The notes under the pieces are model-generated. The model saw nothing but the letters and a program-made list of their open reading frames with translations, was not told the origin of the DNA and did no database searches. Shown here piece by piece: positions 26,255 to 37,356 of a DNA stretch of 64,000 bases. Position numbers and translations under genes: made by a program. How positions within the stretch are numbered: the first letter of the stretch is position 1; the number at the start of each line of letters is the position of its first letter. Origin of the DNA: Puffinus mauretanicus (lineage: Eukaryota > Chordata > Aves > Procellariiformes > Procellariidae); contig JAJKFH010003229.1 of NCBI GenBank assembly GCA_023333565.1, positions 2,950,001-3,014,000 of the forward strand, given 5' to 3'.

Positions 26255-27140
26255 GGAAAACAGCAATAATAATTCCTATCTTCAAAGGAAGGAAGGAAAA
26301 GAAAAATCCAGGGAGTTTTGGGCTGGCCAGCTTAAATTCAGTTGCCTGGCAAACACTTGCGTGAAATAACTCTTTTGTAAGTAATTGGTAGGAAATGAGC
26401 AAGAGTTAATATGACTCTGTCAAAACCAGGTGTTGTTAATCTGATGAATTTCCTTCTTTAACAGCTTAACGGGCCCTGTGGGTGAGGAAAGGGGTCCTTA
26501 ATAAGCCTTTGATCCTGTCCTACATGACATTTTCATAAACAAGTAGGGCAATAGGCCAAATGATATATACTGTATGTACGGTAGCTGAAAGTGCTATTAA
26601 CTGTCCTATTAATTCTCAGATCTTCATTGTCAAAACTGGGGGGATCTACAGGGGTTTGTCCACCGTCTGGGTCTCCTTTATGGATAGTTTTTAGTGAGTA
26701 CATTTGCTAAATTTGCAGGTACCACCAAGCTGGTTTAGGCAACCAGCATGGCTGGGGACAAACTGATCTTGATTAACTGGAGAAACAGTTCAGTGAAAAA
26801 AAAACCACCACAAAAATGTGCAATTCCATGTGGCCACGGCCCTAAACTCAGGCTGAAATTATCATTGTCTGTATCACAGAGCGGTCACCCACCTTACCCA
26901 ATTCAGGCAAGGAGATCTCCTCAGCAGGTGAGTGAGCAGCAGTATGGCCTTCGAGACACAGGAAGACATTTTTCTGCCCAACTCACCATGGGTGGAAAAG
27001 CAGATCTAGTTTTGGGCATCGTGTTTTGGGAAGGATGTGGAGTAATTACAGAGAGCCTTGGGGAAAGCAGTGGTAATGGCGAGAGGTTTAGAAAACTTGA
27101 CCCCTGTGGAAAGGTTAAATGAATGGAGATGTCTTCTAGT
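26255..27140 (+). mobile_element. Ancient CR1/L3-type LINE, reverse-transcriptase remnant
   Basis: Landmarks of the CR1/L3 reverse-transcriptase region appear in the correct order on the plus strand: CCTATCTTCAAAGGAAGGAA (PIFKGRK), CAGGGAGTTTTGGGCTGGCC (the region of the NWRPISL-like motif), AAGCCTTTGATCCTGTCCTA with CATGACATTTTCATAA, AAATTTGCAGGTACCACCAA (the catalytic DD block position, degraded) and near the end GAGGTTTAGAAAACTTGACC. Frames are broken by stops and small indels throughout, so it is a fossil. The boundaries are estimates. Confidence 0.7.
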
Positions 27141-28586
27141 CTATAATAATATCAAAATGTATGAAGCAGGGCTTTTGTAAGCAATATCGTTCATTGCAGG
27201 TTGACCTTGCCATGCAGCACAGCGTAAAAGCTCACAGGGGGCTGCAGGGAGCGGTGGTGTGAGGTGAAGGTGGAGGAGAGATTTCTCCACTCAAAGGCTT
27301 TCACATTTCTTTCTCCTTTTGCAGAGCAAATGGCCATGGATACAACACAAAGGTAATCAATGGTAAGCAGTAAGTTCCCTGGGGGAATATAAGAAGGACA
27401 ATAAAACTCAACACTTCACTGGAGCACCCGGGTAATGAACATCATGACAAGCTGAAGCAAATGCTGTTAGTATGACTCGGGCTGGCCCGGCTCCATGTGC
27501 TGCGCAGAAAAGCAATCGGTGGCTCCAGTCCTCTGCTTCCATTTTTCCAGCCTTGCCTTAGGATTAGAGGTGGTCATAGTGGTGGCATTGCCCTGGACAA
27601 ACCAGGTCTATATATATATATATAAAAAACCCAGCATGTAGGAAGGCAGGGGTACAGCTCCCAGCCGCTGGGCGCAAGGGGCACCGATCTCCTACACGCA
27701 CCTTCGTCCCTTGAAGTGTGGATGTGTCTGCATCTCACCTGTTCCTTTTGCAGGCAAACTCAGAGCTAACCAGCTGGCACCAATAAAAGCCCCAGGAACA
27801 ACAGAATTAATCACAGAGACAACGTATCAATAAATATAAATGTGCTTCACCTCATTGCAATAAAAAGGAACAGTTTTTTGGGGGAGGATCTGCTGCTATA
27901 ATGCATCACTGTTCTTCAGACAGAGGTTTCTTCACAAAAAAAAACTTAATTCCTCCTTCACTGTTAAAACACTTTGCTGGTGCCCCCAGCAGTTGCAAGA
28001 AAAGGTTTCAATTCCAGAGCATTGGCTGTATTCCTGTCAGATGTTGTTATCTTTGTGGTCAAGATTTGTAATAAATTGAATATTCTTGGCTCTAATTTCT
28101 AAGGGATTTTCATTGTGAAGTCAAGAATTGTTTTATTGGTATCAGGAGCTGGAGGATACGGCAGTGTGATGATGTCAGTGTTGCCTTCCCCTGTTCATTG
28201 ATCATTACTTTTGTGATTTTAGTTTGTCTTTTTGAACATCTACCACCTGGAGCCATGGCATTACCTAATAATCGTGTTTTAAAAGAAATGAAAAGGAGAA
28301 AAGATAAGGAAAAAAAGGTTTCTTACAGAAAAGAACCTGAAGAGTGTTCCTTACAATATCAGAGGAAGTAAAAATAACTCATTGTTGGATACCTTTGTAT
28401 TTAAGATATTTTTGTATTGTTTATGGGTTAATTGTCATTGTTTATGAGTTAATTACATGAATTTTTACTTTGGTTGGCTGGGTCCTGGTTTCTAAACAGC
28501 TGTGCTCAGCAGAACTGCAATCTTTTCTTCAAAAGGAAAAAAAAATTCCACTCTGGGATTATTGGAAAAAAGAACCCTGTTTCTTG
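27141..28586. other. Intergenic DNA just downstream of GRIK1
   Basis: It holds a (TA)n run and a repeat-free stretch at about 27740-27880 rich in ATTAAT and CAATAAA words. If the distal GRIK1 transcript uses a signal other than the one at 28587-28600, part of this interval would be its 3' UTR. Nothing else is seen. Confidence 0.5.
27609..27624. repeat. (TA)n microsatellite
   Basis: Eight TA units followed by a short A run. Confidence 0.9.
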
Positions 28587-28600
28587 TTTATTTATTTATT
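28587..28600 (-). terminator. GRIK1: Candidate poly(A) signals for the distal GRIK1 3' end
   Basis: Three overlapping AATAAA hexamers are read on the minus strand here, about 290 nt after the stop of the distal last exon. They could mark a short 3' UTR. They may also be only a TTTA microsatellite, and further AATAAA hexamers occur downstream (for example near 28132-28137), so the real cleavage site is not established. Confidence 0.4.
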
Positions 28601-28891
28601 TAGAAAGCACATACAGCGATGCATGGGGAGGGGAAGAGAGATGCAAAACAGGTGAGCATACAAATCCATCTCAAAAGAAATAGTGAGACACTTCCCAGAT
28701 AATTAGTAGTACATCAGTCTATGTGAGCATTTAAACTCTTGTACCTCTAGATTAAAAAAGAAACCACGGAGAATTTCTGAAGAACAAGGTAAATGTCTAT
28801 ATTTCAGAAATCCCACCACAATCAACTTGTAGGCAGCAATGTTTTTGTTTTGTTTTTTGTTCCTGATATTTCCTCAAAGGGTCTCTCTTGC

Positions 28892-29047
28892 TCACGCTAT
28901 GGTTTCTTTCCTCAGTGTCCGCCTCTGGTGACAAGTAAGGATACTTGTGAATGAAGATTTCCCCTTCGTTCTCGACCTTTTCTTTAATTTCTTCTGATGC
29001 TTGAGCGAAATTCCAAGCTCCTCCATTATCGCATTGAAAGAAAGACA
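28892..29047 (-). CDS. GRIK1: GRIK1 distal terminal exon, PDZ-binding tail (ETIA)
   Basis: This 156-nt phase-0 exon encodes 51 residues and a TGA-or-equivalent stop at 28892-28894, from CLSFNAIMEELGISLKHQ to RRTLRKETIA. It is the long basic tail of GluK1 known in mammals, where it ends ETVA. The last four residues, ETIA, keep the Thr at -2 expected for PDZ partners such as PICK1, GRIP and SAP102. The basic KKLKKRSRTKGK stretch lies where ER-retention determinants map in the mammalian isoform. The acceptor is CTTCCACCAG. It is 10.7 kb from the shared M4 exon and 8.2 kb beyond the other last exon, so skipping that exon yields this isoform. Confidence 0.95.
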   Translation of the reverse strand, partial: CLSFNAIMEELGISLKHQKKLKKRSRTKGKSSFTSILTCHQRRTLRKETIA

Positions 29048-30896
29048 CTGGTGGAAGACGGAAATGGCATTAAACACTTCTCATCGAAGGCAGAGTTCGA
29101 CCATACCCTTTGCACAAACGGTGGCTTTTACAAGCAAGGACCTGAGCTCTTACTGGCGGGCTCAGAAAGCTTCTCTGCTGAGTTCTGCCAGCTTTAAATA
29201 AGCCCCTAAGGTATAATAGGTGAGTCTGTATAAGTCATGTTTTTTGCTTAACTTGGCTTCCACTGAATTTAATTTAACTTTGGCTTAACTAAAGCTGATT
29301 ATGAATGTTTCTGAAATTCTACGCAGATGCATTTGCGATGTTTTGGTGGCTTCATTTCATAAAACTTACCCTTTTTTCAGGAGGTAAATTTCCTTCTGAC
29401 CTTAAAAGAAAAAAGATCTTCTTTTTTAAGTCACATGTACCCTAGCCATGAAAAAATGGGTATACTAGAGAAAACAAAGAACACCATTTTTGAAGATTTC
29501 TTTGTGGTTTAGTTATTTTCCCCTCACAAAATGAGCAGACATTTCTAAAATATAGCACAGTTCTCAATGCTCTTCTTTCTTTAGAAAGAATCTTTTTCAA
29601 ATATTGTGTGTTGAAGAAAGGAGAAAATTACCACAAGAATAATGTAGCTGAATAGTTTAGAAAGAAAGCAGAAATCTTTTTTCTTCTCACCATCACAACA
29701 TTAACAAAGACATTTTGGGTAAGTGGAAACATCCTTTAAAATCTACAACTGGAATAATTACATGTAACACAAAAAAAACCCGCAAAGAGGCTTTAAGTGG
29801 AAGTATCTAGCAATACAAAAAAAATTGTTCCATGCAAATATATATAAAAAGGTTATTTCTATATAAAATGATGTGATGGTAGTAGCAGTGTGAAACAAAG
29901 CTTTAACCACCTTACCTTCATCAAGTTAAATAAATCCTTCCTACCAAACACTTTCTAGAACTGCAGAACTGACCAGCTTTAAAACAACTGGTTAAAACTA
30001 CAGTTCTTGTAAAATGACAGCAACAGCACACAGACACGGTTCTCTGTATCAAATATAAATTCCCTTCTAGAGTGATACCAATGCAAGGTAAGTAGCGTTC
30101 AGTTCTTAACCAGTAATAATCCAAAAGTGACCTCAGTCATACAAGGCTAAAAAAAGTAAAACCAGATATATTATTGGAAGAGGGGGAAACCCAAGCTTTC
30201 CTAGTAGCCACCTATTCCAGATGAATGTTTCCAAATGCAAAAGAAAGTATGAGGGTAACCTGGATCAAGATTAAATCATTTGTTTAAGATAGCAAAGGAA
30301 TCCCAGAGAAGTGAATTCCACACACCATGCTTCTTCCTCTCCAGTATAAACCCGCTGTATAACATGTGTAACCCTGGTTCCGCAAATAAGCCCAAGACAT
30401 CAGTGCATCAGCGTGTGTGTGTATTTTAAATGTGTATGATCTTGCATATGCCATCATGTCCTTTCATGGGATGGGCTGCACACAGATTAAGATCCCATAT
30501 GTTAAATCTATAGTTTAATATGCTCTTTCTTTGAGATGCTTAGTTTTTGCTCATCTAAAATTCTTAAGTATACATAAATGAAACTACTATGAATTCATTC
30601 CAGACCCAAAATGTAATAGACGTAGGCCAGGGCAGTGTACTGCTTTTTTTTCAAATTACTGTCTGGTAATAGCCAGGAATTTGCTGGTGCAATTATAATT
30701 TAAATATCTCCTTTGACACTGTAATACAGGAATTCCAGCGTTACTGGAGTTAGTCAAAAGTGTCTGCTGCAGCCCGATGGCCTCTGGAAGCAGCAGGTGA
30801 AGTAGGTATCATCCTAATACAGACACTATTTCTATATTGCTTCAGGCTTTTTTAGAGAGCACTACTTATTTCCAAACTAACAATAATGTATGCTTT

Positions 30897-30924
30897 AATT
30901 ATCCATGACTTAGCATGGATAATT
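30897..30924. repeat. Perfect 11-bp inverted repeat
   Basis: AATTATCCATG (30897-30907) and CATGGATAATT (30914-30924) flank the 6-base spacer ACTTAG. Confidence 0.95.
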
Positions 30925-33900
30925 TCTCTCTATTATCTTAGTTTTAATTGAGCTTTCAAAATCTAGATTACAAAGTGATTCCAGAACTCCATGGCAAATA
31001 AGGAAAGGATCATATTAACCATTTGTAGGATTGATCGGGTTTATTTTTATTTTCTTTCCCCTTTGTTCTTACTAACTTATATGTTGCGCGTGTATTTAAT
31101 AATAGCCATCAGTCTCTGCAAGGTGCATACAGAGATGATTTCTGCAGATGAAATAGTACATTTTACTGCCTTGTTAATAGGGTTGTATTTTAATTTTCCA
31201 AACTTATTCATATTATTCAGACTATGCAATTATCATAATGTCCTTCAATTTCATGTCAACAAAATAGTCCCATGAAGATCATTTTACATCTGCAGATAGA
31301 TATTTAAAACATATTGCTGACATCAAGTATGTGAGGTTTTTAATATCTGACTACATGATTTGTGAAGTGCCCAACTGGTTCCACTTCCAACTCTGTTTTG
31401 AATTTTAAAATAAATATTATCAGAAAGACTTCAAAATATTCTCAGGAATGGCTTTGATGTTTAGGTGTTCTCTCTAGGAATTACACTTTTGCCTAATTGT
31501 TCATGAATAGCAGTTACATCTAAAACTGAATATAAAAGCATTACTGTTCTTGTCGATGATCTTTTCTGTAAACTGATGATGTTTATCCTCCCAGCGAAGT
31601 ATGGAAGTAGGCCATTCAAAATCTGAAAGGGCTCTGCTTTATCGAGACTCTCTCCTATCCTACCCTGGCAGCGCAAGGCCCCAGTGGGTGGATTACCCAC
31701 CAGGGACGTTGAAACACACATGCTCAACACACATGGGAAGGGCTCGGCCATCCTGCAGGGACAGTGGGTTGGGAGAGGGACAGGAGGAGGCTTTACAGCG
31801 CTCGCTTCCTGGGTCTTACACCTTGCAGCTCCTGCTCCTGGCTTTGTAAAAGCACAAAACCAGTTTTACTTTACGCTTAGTTTCGAGGGGCTTAAACCAC
31901 TATTAGCACGAGTTTGTCAACCTGAAGCAATGAATTAAATGTAGATTTAAGACCCTGGACTGATCCTTCAAAGATATTCCAATGGTTATGGACATAACTA
32001 TGATCAATTTTGTGCATATTCCTGTCTGAGATCCTACCACCTTTGAGAAAGCCAGTTGGAGGTAGCAGAGCATTACAAACGTGGGAAACACAGGGCTTTC
32101 TCTGCCCCTCTGCATTCACACAGAGCTTCATTCAGTCTAAAAGAGCAACCTGAGATGATACGTTGAACTTTCAGGGGTTTGGTTACCCATTCAGAAGGAC
32201 AGTTACACGTGAACTTTCTTTTGAGCCCCAGGAAGCATAGCTCAAAACCCTATTTATCTCCAAGCTTGTGCATGCAATCAGGAACCTGAACAGATATCTG
32301 AAGACTGGAATTGTCCTGAACTTTTCAAGCAGTAGAAAACTGTGGTACAGAGTGAGTACAAACTCAGCCAGAATGCTGTAGGATTTACAGAAAAATCACG
32401 GGCAAGAAACACATTCACTGGGGACTCCCAAGATGGCCCTCTGAACAGCACCATGTCTGCAGCATAATTACAGTAGCCTTTAAAAAGGGGATGGTGACAT
32501 TAAAATTCCATTTATAAGGGTAATATACTGTTCTTTTAGTCTCATATTCGGATAGCCAGATTGAAAGGGCTTTTTTAAAAAGCTATTTTTTTACACGCTG
32601 TTAAGTCCATTTTTGAGGTCTTGCCGAGAATGAGAGCAGAGTAGGCATAGAGCAATACATTTAACAACAGAGTGATAAGTTTAACATTTTGCTTTTAGTC
32701 AGCTTGACTAGCAGTGTCAAAATGCTGCAGGACATGGCATGCGAGGCTAAAAGGAAATGTCATTCTTTAAAAACAGAATAGATTTTGCTCTCCTTGTGAT
32801 GTGAGACTCTTTCTCTTTGCCCTTTGGTCGTTTCAGCAGGCTATAAAAGCTTGGTCATGAAGCTCCCAAATCCTTCCTTACACTCCGATACAGAAGACTG
32901 TGCTAAGCTTTAGGATAATTATAGATTCAGAATTTAAAAAATAACATAAAATAAAGCAGAAACAAGACTGAAAAAAAAGAATCTGTAGTCAGGCTTTATT
33001 GATCTGCTCCTTATGCTGCTGGGCTACCACTGGGGACAAGACTTTTCAATTGCATTTTATTAACACCTTGCAAAAACAAACAAATAACAACAACAACAAA
33101 AAAAAAATCCTGTGCGCTGTGTTGGAGAACTGAGAACTATGAAAATTGAAGGATGTGGGCCAGATTTTATTCTGGAAGAACACCTGACCAGCTCAGGCAC
33201 AGAGTAGAAAGTGCAGAAGTCAGGGTTTTTCTTCTGCAGTGCCCTCATCACTGTGAAGGACCCATAGCTGGGACACTGATGTATGTCTTCTGCTGAAAGA
33301 AAAGTGATTTGTTTGTGCCTAGTGCACCGAAGGAAAAATATCCAAAATAATAGTTTCTCCTAGTGAGCAAACTGCTGTTGAGGCACATTAAGAATCTGCT
33401 TGAGTATTCTGTCACTGATGGTTAATTGCATGAGGAGATCACTAAATTAAGTCTTTTAAACTGTCGGAGTCTATTGAACAGTTCAAAACAGTATGACAAT
33501 AATCCATGGATAATTTTAACTCTTCCATACTTATATAAACCATTCCTCAGTTTCCTGTTTACAAGAAACAAATCAGTAAAACTACTTGCTGGTCTCACAG
33601 ACCATCTAAATACGAATGGGACTGGTCAGTGAAGGCATAGATGGCCACAGTTGTGTTTGGAGGTGGGATTATGGCCTGAAAATGGCCAGCTCAAGCTGAT
33701 TGATGTTCGTTGAAGAGGGGGCAACTCCACAAAAAAGTCTATTTTGCAAGAACCTCACTGAGACAGGGGATTTCTTCCTTCTCCCCTTCTCCTTCTCCTT
33801 TGTTTCTGAAGAGCTAACGATGTGAAGCTTCAAGACTTTGATCTGAGAGAGATGGCACAATCACACGATACAATGGCAGTACTTTGAGGAAATATCAATT

Positions 33901-33959
33901 TAGTTGGGGAAAACATTATTGCTGTGTTTGGTCTAGATCCGCGGTGCAGGAGTGTTGTT

Positions 33960-34145
33960 AATCCACCCTCAGCCTGGTTCTTTGCAATGGTGATCATATT
34001 GCCTTCATTCCCTTCATTCTTCTCTTGTCTGGTCCTTTCTCCCTCCTTCCTCCTGCACCTTTGCCTAGTTGGATTGCAGACTCTTTGATGCGGGCAGGAA
34101 CTGCCACTAAATAAAGGTAGGCACACTGACCCTAGCCAAATCAAA
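33960..34145. mobile_element. Possible old CR1/MIR-type repeat remnant
   Basis: TTGGATTGCAGACTCTTTGA followed by GCGGGCAGGAACTGCC resembles the common amniote repeat 3' motif 'gattgtaagctctttggggcagggac'. The rest of the stretch is pyrimidine-rich and cannot be assigned. The resemblance is suggestive only. Confidence 0.3.
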
Positions 34146-34269
34146 CTGGCAATGGCTTGGGACTAGCTCATTCATGGACTCTTTGCTTTCAATGGTAGGT
34201 AGCTTCTGTGTGTCAAAGCATATGGAATTTTTTGCAAACACTTATTAATTTGAATATTTTGGGAGTTCC

Positions 34270-34497
34270 GAGACAAAACTTCTAGGAAAAACTTCTTTAC
34301 TGAAAGAGTGGTCAGGCCTTGGAAGAGGCTGCCCAGGGAAGTGGTTGAGTCACCATCCCTGGAGGTATTTAAAAGACGTGTAGATGAGGCCCTTAGGGAC
34401 ATGGTGTAGTGGCCAGGGTGGTGCTGTGTTGTCGGTTGGACTCGATGATCTTAGAGGTCTTTTCCAACCTTAATGATTCTATGATTTTAAATGCAGC
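34270..34497 (+). mobile_element. CR1 LINE 3' end fragment
   Basis: The sequence follows the familiar CR1 3' end: GTCAGGCCTTGGAAGAGGCT, then CCATCCCTGGAGGTATTTAA, then GTTGGACTCGATGATCTTAG and TTCCAACCTTAATGATTCTATGAT. The final octamer-like ATTCTATGAT end is typical of avian CR1. It is 5'-truncated, as most copies are, and has no coding capacity. It lies antisense to GRIK1 in an intron. Confidence 0.9.
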
Positions 34498-36619
34498 AAC
34501 AGCAAAACAAAAATTAATATAAAATGACATAGGAGTATGCTTATAGCCTTTTTATGCCAAAATAGCTCTGGCTATGCTTCACTGGTACCGTGGTGCCAGA
34601 ACTGATGAAGCATGTTGTGGCTCACCCATCACAGGCAGAGTCGTTGACTCTGTGCTGGTTGCACAGCAAGGTCCCTGTGCTGACAAACACCTGAGAAAGG
34701 ATCTGGTTTGATTATTGGGCCCTGGATGCAGTTGCAAGGCTGCAGCTTAGGAAGATGCAACGGTGACCATCTGTATTTGTGAACAGAGTATTTTTTTGTG
34801 GCCAAATTTCAAAGTATAGCAGTCATAGAAGCTTAGAGCGCTGATAAGCGGAAAAACTTTGAATGTTTTAACACTTCTTCTTGAAGCTTGTTATGTCTAT
34901 GCAGGAGTCCTACCAGGTGCCATGCATTTCATGGGAGATGCTATGGGCTGTGTCTTCCTCAAGCCTTGCTGTTAACCTGAAGGCACCTGCATTTTCCTGG
35001 GGCCACAGAAAACCTTGGAAAAACTGCTTTTACAGGCATCAATTTGTTAGCACTTGGGTGGCATGCCAGCTCTTCACTGCCTCAGCTGCTGGCCTAGCTG
35101 TTAAGGAGCAAGTAACGCTTTTTAATAACTCTTTTTGTAGCTAGGTATGAAGGTCCATTAGGGAAAAGAGGAGCTGCTTTGTAATTCCCACAGGCAAGCC
35201 GAAGTCCGTGAGGTTGTCTGTGGGGACAGCTAGACACAGGGAAATGATGACTGTTACTAACAATGTGACTGTTTCCTTGACAGGTATGAAAATGTTTACC
35301 CAAAAAGTGACAGAAAATTTCTATATTCTGCATTCATATAAAAAGTGATTAGAAAACTGGTTGAAGCTGCAACCCAGAGGATTTCTTGCGTAGAGCAATG
35401 ACGGAGATAAACACATTAAGAATTTTCCTTCTCCTCTGAGAATTGAAAGAAACTGAATTTAATTAGTTTTAAGTCTCTTCTACTGGGAAACTGCAAACAA
35501 AAGTGCTTTCTTAAATCAGAGATACAGAAGATCTAATTCAGGTCTTTGCTGGTAAGAAGGCTTATTTTATGAAGAACCAAAGCATTCAAGGCCCTATTCA
35601 AACAAGTTAAAATGCCATTTTGAGCAAGACAATTTCTTGCAGCGTCTGGAGCGGAGCATAAACACGTACATGGATGAGCACTGGCAGAGAAGAATTGGTA
35701 TAGCCTAGCTACGAGCAGTACATCTTCGTCACAAAAAATACTTAAGCCTACTGCCAGCATAAATAATGCTGACCAAAAATTGTAACGTGAATAGAAGGAA
35801 AACACAGGTCACTGTATGCTCTGGCTTTTCTCAGGAGCCAGGTATGAGAGAAACAATTCAAGAGGAGAGCAGAGCTTCACCTCAGCACTTCGGTGATTGA
35901 GTGTGAAGGCATCCACTCGAACAAGTTTTCTAATTGCAGTAGAGTCCAGAAATGGCCCCTCAATAAAACAGATCATTAACTTGTTTGATGAGGAGGAACT
36001 GCAGTGGGCAAGAAAACATAAAGTAGGTGTGAGGGGTGGGAAATGAATTGGTGAAACTAGTGGTAAGCTGGGGTATAATGAAATACAGATAAAAGGTAAT
36101 CAGGTTTTGAAAACATGGTGGTTTGCCACGGTTCATGACATCCTGTGAGCTGGCATTTCTATACATTTTGTGTATCTCAAAGCATTGTCATATGTTTTTT
36201 TGGTGGCAACAACAGATCCAGTCCGTTGTCTCCTGCCCTGTCAATCCCCAGAGTGGCTGAGGACTAGTGGAAATCAAACTATTATCCTTCCAGGGTGTAA
36301 AAAGCATCCAGTACCAACCTCCTACACAAAAGTTCCTTGTGCATTTCAATATGCAAAGCAATGCCAAGGCTTTACTGTTTGATATAAATTGATGTTCTGA
36401 TTTTGCCATAAAAGAGTTTTCTACGTTACAGAGCCTTAAAATAGTGAACATCATGAATTGCTCAAGCCAAGTCAACGGAGTTATTCTGTGAAAGGTATGT
36501 ACTGGGGGTGCCTGGGGGTGCTTTTGTTGAATATGTTCTTAAACGTTAATGGTTACATGGCATAAAATTTAACTGATAGATATGATTTTGTGCTATGATA
36601 GTTACTTGGAGGCTTTAGC

Positions 36620-36654
36620 TAATGAATTTTAAATGGATGAATTAAAATTCATTA
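36620..36654. repeat. Perfect 13-bp inverted repeat
   Basis: TAATGAATTTTAA (36620-36632) and its exact reverse complement (36642-36654) flank a 9-base spacer. Confidence 0.95.
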
Positions 36655-37206
36655 AATAGTGACACTGGGAATAAGATATGCCAGCTAAAAATCTCTGACT
36701 GCTTATAACAGGGGTTCAGAAAGTTAATGCAGCCCTGCAGGTTATTTTCTGAGGTTTATAAAGAACGGCCTGGCCCACTTGCTGAATGCTTCAGCAGAGA
36801 CCAAGGAAAATAATTCTCCATGCTTTTAGTAATGAGACTGCCATTGGTTTACTCAGGTTTGGTAGGAGATGAAAAGGAGGTAAATAATTTTTCTTACCTG
36901 AAAAAGGTGAATTACCCCATGAAATGACAAGATGACAATTGTACATATAGACTGTGATAATTCTTAAAATCTGCTACAGTCTATTGCACTCACTCTTCAC
37001 TGTATGTGTAATTATTTTCTGTGATATGCATTTAAACTGCCCAAATTTCCAGGACTTTGACAATTTGCGTTAGATAAGCTTATCTCCTGCTGAAGCAAGA
37101 GGCACTTCAAAGTCATTAACTATGTGTTGGTGAGTACAACCTCTGCCGTTATGTGCACTTTTTAAGTTTAATGCTTTCCATCAGACACACCTTTTTTCTT
37201 TCCTGA

Positions 37207-37356
37207 CTATACAGTGTGAATTGAGGGCTGTGTTCGAATCCCTCGCTCCTCTCGGATTAACTTGCCACAGTCTAACTCCGTAGATAGGGTGGTGCCAGAG
37301 GTGGAGTTGGACGGATGGGTTTGCTTACACTGTAGTCCGTAAAAGAAACAAAAGGC
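37207..37356 (-). CDS. GRIK1: GRIK1 alternative terminal exon, tail ending in HTV
   Basis: This 150-nt phase-0 exon encodes 49 residues and a TAG stop, from AFCFFYGLQCKQTHPS to RGIRTQPSIHTV. It matches the tail of the 918-residue mammalian GluK1 form (AFCFFYG start, HTV end), with changes at only a few positions. The acceptor lies after a run of T residues (CTTGCATGCAAG). It begins 2.4 kb after the shared M4 exon. The last three residues do not form a class I PDZ ligand, unlike the other tail. A possible ATTAAA poly(A) signal is at 37167-37172, very close to the stop; the true 3' end cannot be fixed. Confidence 0.94.
   Translation of the reverse strand, partial: AFCFFYGLQCKQTHPSNSTSGTTLSTELDCGKLIREERGIRTQPSIHTV

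Larger units (their letters stand above)
29048..37206 (-). other. GRIK1: Region between the two GRIK1 last exons, 8.2 kb
   Basis: This is intron for the ETIA isoform; its left-most transcribed part for the HTV isoform would be 3' UTR. It contains a CR1 3' end on the plus strand (about 34270-34497), a possible second old repeat at about 33960-34145, and perfect inverted repeats at 30897-30924 and 36620-36654. The 29-residue insert exon was searched for here too and not found. Confidence 0.7.
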
